NCBI GenBank assembly: GCA_006503535.1
Contig: QYRS01000013.1
Span: forward strand, 744,001 to 808,000
Source: Arthrinium phaeospermum
Lineage: Eukaryota > Ascomycota > Sordariomycetes > Amphisphaeriales > Apiosporaceae
DNA length: 64,000 bases
Reading direction: 5' to 3'
Below the pieces are notes generated by a model. That model was not told where the DNA came from, did no database searches, and worked only from the letters and a program-made list of their open reading frames with translations. The stretch's first letter is position 1, and every line of letters starts with the position of its first letter. Shown piece by piece: positions 58,401-64,000 of this stretch. The position numbers were made by a program, and so were the translations under genes.

Positions 58401-61400
58401 CCATTGGCGAAGTGTCCAGCGTGGCAGAAAAACAGGAAGCAAAGCAAGCAGCATACGCAAGGGCCGAGTTTGAGTCGAGAATGTCCATTCATGGGTTCGA
58501 GTAGCAACAGAAAATGTCGACAGTGAGGCTCCGAGACTCATCCAGGCGGTAGAACAGCTGATTGACCCACGTCATGGCGACGGTTGTGATGAATTTGGGT
58601 AAGAGAGTGTAGTCCAGAAAGCATCCTAGGCAGGTTGGTCGTCATCCTGAGGGAATCCTGTTGGGTCTCCGGTCATGGTTGATTCGAAAATGTCCACTGG
58701 CGGTCAAAACAAGGGCCTAAAACAATGTTGGTGTGAAGAAACGCGATGACCTCTGGCAGCGAGGAGTCCTGATTGAGAAATGAATCCGGTCACAAAGTCC
58801 AGGTTCGAATGGTATTGGGCCACTGTCATCCGGGTGTAAAGATTCCTTGGGTCGCATTCCAGAAATGTTTGTCCTTGTCCATTCGGGTCCATACAGAAAG
58901 AAAAAATCCATGGAATTGTCAAGCTTCTAAATTCTTGTCACATAAAACTGTCGTGGGCGATACTCACCGTAGAGACGACGAGGTCTCGGGTGTTTTGCTT
59001 TTTTTTTGTTTGATCCGCTCTGAGAAGACGATGGCTATCTTGACACAGAGATTGATGTTTCCAGGGAGAAATACGATCCTGAATCCGGGGCGATCCTGTT
59101 TGTGGTTTCCATGGTATCCTTTGTCCGGGCAATTGTAGTAGTAATGTCCTCTGGGTTTGAAATGTCCTCGGTTGAAAACCAAGCGCTTGCTGGTGGTCGA
59201 TTGAACAGAAAGGAAAGAGACATGACTTTTCGCGCAACATGAATTCGTAGTAAACATATCATAGCCAACCCCGGTAATGAATAGAAAGCATTGCAATATA
59301 CCTCGCGGGAGTGTGGACAGAGTCCATATCTAGAGATGAGCCGTAACTGGGCATTCTCTCCTGGTGAGAAACAACAGTGGCAGTCATTTGAAGCCTGGCA
59401 GCAATCCTGTGGTATGTTCCTCGAGACTGGAATCCTTGTGTGGGATGCAGTGAAAGGGCTCTCTGACGAGAGAGGCCGTGATCCTTGGGGTAGCAGAGCT
59501 GTTGTTGACTAGGCGTCGCACAGTGATGATCCTGGGAGATACACTCAAGTGTTGTGATGGAGTGGCTTGAGTGTAGGTAGTAGGAAGCTGTTGTGTAATT
59601 CTAGAAGAAGTGGCGACAGTTGGGAGTTGATAAGATGGTGACGGTGAGTTGGGTCGTCTCGGGCAGAAATGATCTTCAGGCTGAAAGAAGAAGTGGGAAA
59701 ATTGTGGTGAGAAGGAGGGAAGTTGGGCATTCATCAGGTAACTGGGCAGCGGGCGGGTTATATGGCACACGAAATTCATGGGCTGGGCAGGAACCGGGGG
59801 CCTGTCCTTGTTTGATGTGATGAGAACCCCGCTTCATTTCCCTGGTCGTGATGGACTCATTCGCTGACGACGGCAGACCGCTGCTTGTCGACCAACACCC
59901 GCCAAGGCTCCTTCTCCTCACCATTGGCCCATCGTGTGGTCTTCAATTTGGCCGTCACACTGGTCGCATGCCTTAGAGCTCTGCGCTGGCCCTCGGTGCT
60001 GCACTTGCGATAGGCTGGCATGGCGCGACTTGTCAGACGTTGCGTCCGACTGGCCGGCGGCCATGGTTGACGAGAGGTGAGGAGGGTCTCATGAGTGCTG
60101 AGGTGGAGCTGGGCAACGAGGCCCCTAGCCTATCATCAAGCACGGAGCACCGGGCTCGCAATGTGACAAAGGGCGACGGGCTGCAGGTGGGCGATGCAAC
60201 GACAACGCACTGGCACCGACAGGCCAGGAAACCACGGAAAACACAGCACCCTCCCCCTCCTGTAAAGCCATCACGGCGCATCAATTTTAATTTTCCATCC
60301 ATCCCTTCGCTCGCTGACAGCACAGCAGATGCGATAGCATCACTCACGAGCGTTGGCAATGTGACAGAATATAATCCCTCATCGAAGCCGGGCGTCCTCG
60401 ACCACAGACTACCGGCCGCCGAGCTTGCAAGCCTTCTTCTTCTTCAGCCATGTATGCGTGCGTTGCGCTTCTTGGTACGAAAGAGTGTGGCTGCAGCTGT
60501 AGTCCAGAAAGTGGGTGGTGCCAAGTGGAGAAGCCAGGACGCAAGCGCGAGTACGCAGCAGGCTCCAAGGCTCGTCGCGGTCGGACCTTCCCTCACGACG
60601 CCAATGGCATCCGCAACAACCGGCATCTGCCATCAAGACTGGCTTGTCAAATGTTCATCCAAATTTCATCACGGCATAAAATCCATGGCGGTGAAATGCG
60701 TAGAACCGACTAAGGACAGTAGTGAGTCAATGCAGAATTTTCCGGTGGGTTTCTTCCCCTCACGATCTGAAAGGTTGGGACGCTTTCCAAATACGGATTC
60801 CACTTTCGTAGGGCCAGGTTTAGGGCTGGTAAGAACCCGGTTCTTTACCAAAGAACCGGTTTCGGAGAAGCCTGAAAGAACTAGCATAAAACCAAAAAAC
60901 CGGTTTTTTAAAGTCACCTAACCTACGCCAACTTACATGTTTTTTTAAAACATTAATTTTCCTACTAAATAATAATAGATTTTGAAGTTATATAAAAGCA
61001 TATAAATTATAATAGTTTAACGCGTCGATTTTATAATTAAATGGCATTTTAATATTATTCTATTAATATTAAATAAAATTAAAGATATTAACGCGAGTTA
61101 TATTTAATATTATAATTAATAGGGTATTAACGTTAATAATAAACTAAAAAAACATTTAAAAAAGTATATTACTTATACTTTATAGTATATTAATTAATAA
61201 TATTATTAATTATATATTAAGTCTTTTAATTAATATCTTTTTCCTAGTTAAAAATATATAACCGATTAATAATTTATTAAGGTTATTTATTATAATAAGT
61301 ATCCTTTTAATTTATTTAAATTTAAATAAATAAAAGTTAGATTTTTAATACTCTAATACTTTTATTAACCACTTAACTATCACACTATCGCTAGCATATT

Positions 61401-64000
61401 ACTTAATAAATAATATAATACGTTTAAATTTAAGGTTAAATAAGTTATAAAATAAGCTTAATAAATTAATATTATCTATAATAAAACTAACTTTAAATTA
61501 AAAATGTATGTATTTAATGTGTTAATTTAAATCTATAATTTATTAGCGTTATATTAATAAACAGTTAATATTAAAATTCAATCGATAACTATTAAAGTAT
61601 ATTTAAAAATATTTATTAAAATTTACATTAAAATTATTAATAACGATTTTAATAGAATTAATAATATTTTAACCAATACTTATAGTATAATACGCTTACT
61701 TTATCGATTAATTAAATAATAACTTTACTTTTCCTACGTTTTTTACGTTTTTTACAACTCTTACGGCTTTAACTTATATATAAAGGATATTTTTAAAATC
61801 CCACGATAAAAAAGTTACCTTAATAAATATAACAAAATTATTAATATTTTCCATTAATCGAAATTATAATTTTTAAAATTACACACTATTTAAAAAAAAA
61901 AACTTAATTAATATTAAACCTTTATCTAATCATTAATCACCTTTTATTCACTTAATATATCTTATTACTTACCACCTATTTTACTAATATTATTATAAAA
62001 TAAAGATCGTAATTTAATATAATTCGATTAATTAAACGCAACGAAATTATCTTACGCGAATTTTACACAAAGCACTTTACTAATTTCCTTTGATTTGACT
62101 CTATAATACAACGCGTCTTTTAAACCATCAACGATCACCTATTTTAACGCGATTTACAACTATTATAAAACATACTCCTTCCGATTTATAATATGTAGAA
62201 ACAAAACGAATATAACACATTAAACCTCGGCTAAATAAATAATCAATAAAATAAAATAAAAAAGGATTAAAACTTATTCCAATTTAATACTATAACATAC
62301 ATAATTATTAATTAAATAAAGCTGGAAATAATTATACGCCTACGGTAAAATAACTAAATTTAAAATCAACACTAGGTAATAAACGCTTTAAATCTAGCCA
62401 AAACTATAATAGAAGCTTAATTAGCTTAAACTCCTTATATAGACACTAAAATAGCTTTATAACTTTAAAAGAAGTTAATTAATTAATTAATTAATACCTT
62501 ATTTACCCTAAAAAGTAAATATTTTAATTTCCACTTAAAGGAGGGCATCTTTACTTTAATCGTAGGAATATATCGATATAATTTACCACTATATTAATTT
62601 TAATAACGCGGTAAGTTAACTAATTTACCATTTACCGAACTCGTTTATAAATTATACTATATAATTATAAATAATATATTATTAAAACGCTTTTTTTTAG
62701 CGATAAATTTTATTTACTATAATATTAAAGCAAGTTTCGTATAAAAAAAGGTTAATAAATTAATGTTTATTTATATAAATACACATGCATTAAAGCATAT
62801 TAAAATAATTTAATTTAATTTAACTCCGTAAGAAAAAAAGGAGGTTAAAGATTTAATATTCTATTTAATAAAGCCTAATATTATATTTAATTCGGGATTA
62901 AATTAAAAGATTCAATAATATTTAGTTTTATTTACACTTATATATTATAAAATCGTTTTAAAATACTACTTTTTAACTATATTAATTTATAATATCTAAC
63001 TTATATAAAATCTTTATAAATCAACTATTTTAACCTTAATTCGACCTTGGTTTACCCGGAAATTACACTTATTTCGATATAGAAAAAAGGATTTTCCAGG
63101 CTAATATAAGCCTAAGTACAGATTTAAATATAGACTTAGTTTCTACTTTAAAATACTATAGTTTTTTGCTAGTACTTTAAAGAAACCAAAAAACCGGTTT
63201 TTTAGTTTACCAGCCCTAGCCAGGCTACGAGCTGGAGGGGCTAAGCATCAGCCGCTTGACGATACTTTGCTGTTATATGCCTCTGGTGATATACGAGTAC
63301 CGTAGATCATGTTATCCATCTTCCAGATCCTCTTTGCCCGTGTGCCGAGCAAGTGGCTCCCGAAGTCCTACGAGACCAGAAGCAAGAATGCTGGCTGGCT
63401 GCATCACCGACCCTCTTCTGGCCTCTAACCTAGCGCCATGGGTCTCGAAGCGCTGCAAAGTACTGCAGACGGGCATCATATGATGCATTGATGGGTAACA
63501 ATTACGAATTAACAATTGGATGTTCACCAACCTACAAGCTGGGGATCGATCGGGCTAAAACCCATTATATCCTTAACGCCGCCACAAGACACGCCCGATC
63601 GACTCCTGTCCGCCCTCCATGTCGCTTCCTGCCACAGCGCCTTGACTTCGGCTTCTCCGTCAAAGTCATTCTGCCAGGCGAACAGCCTCAGTACCGACTT
63701 GCCCCCCTCCCATGTCTTGATCCCCAGCACCTGGTTTGCCAGAACAATCTTGGCCATATATACATCCTTGACCGCCTGCATCTGCTCACTCTCGAGGCTT
63801 GACACTACTCGGGCAACAGACACGGCACAGGCGCCGAACATGACCGTCCAGAACCATAGGGGTTGTGAATACTGGCCTTTCTGCATCATCTCCTCGGTAC
63901 GGCACACATCGGCTATCAGTTGTTCAATGAACCAGTTGAGAACAAACGAGTCAACCCGCTCCTCGCGAAGGATAATGTAGAGGTAGAAGTAGCAGGCAAT

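Overview
The window is nuclear DNA from a filamentous ascomycete (Pezizomycotina, most likely a Sordariomycete). Genes carry short introns of about 50-115 nt with GTAAGT-type donors and CTAAC/CTGAC-like branch sites. TAGGTAGGTA/TACCTACC runs are scattered between genes. Two AT-rich, stop-riddled blocks look like transposons destroyed by repeat-induced point mutation (RIP). Protein families include SOL-type 6-phosphogluconolactonase, flavocytochrome b2, DUF3712, 2EXR and a SAT4/rhodopsin-domain protein. The species cannot be named from the sequence alone.

Layout. 0.9-2.5 kb: a bHLH transcription factor (-), followed by about 10.6 kb without a supportable gene. 13-19 kb: four minus-strand genes (DUF3712 membrane protein, flavocytochrome b2, and a Lys/Arg-rich protein split by an in-frame TAG). 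21.6-25.3 kb: 6-phosphogluconolactonase (+) facing a DHA2-type MFS transporter (-). 27.9-33 kb: a proline-rich protein with a Cys-rich end and a Ser/Thr-rich coiled-coil protein (both +). 33.5-37.4 kb: a 2EXR protein and a TBC1D5-like Rab GAP (both -). 38.2-46.6 kb: NADH diphosphatase (+), an unknown protein (-), ribosomal protein uL1/L10a (-), a TauD-like dioxygenase (+) and an unknown protein (-). 47.6 kb: a proline tRNA gene. 48.5-55.1 kb: a small secreted protein (+), a RIP-degraded TIR element and a rhodopsin-domain membrane protein (+). 56.3-58.1 kb: a C2H2 regulator (-). 60.8-63.2 kb: a RIP-degraded hAT-type element. The right edge cuts an unknown minus-strand gene. The genes are independent housekeeping, regulatory and transport functions; no biosynthetic cluster is evident.

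The main finding is tRNA-Pro(AGG) at 47581-47731. Besides a normal 16-nt anticodon-loop intron it contains a 63-nt insert, exactly between positions 53 and 54 of the T arm, with all marks of a spliceosomal intron (GTAAGT, ACTAAC, CAG). Removing both inserts gives a fully paired 72-nt tRNA, and a pol III T-run follows.

A second theme concerns sequence quality. Six otherwise conserved genes are broken by nine apparent one-base losses, each at a G/C-rich codon beside a short G or C run, four of them in the NADH diphosphatase gene. Adding back the missing bases makes every one of these gene lengths divisible by three. This looks more like homopolymer under-calling than six pseudogenes. Four G/C homopolymers of 19-24 nt in the window fit the same concern.
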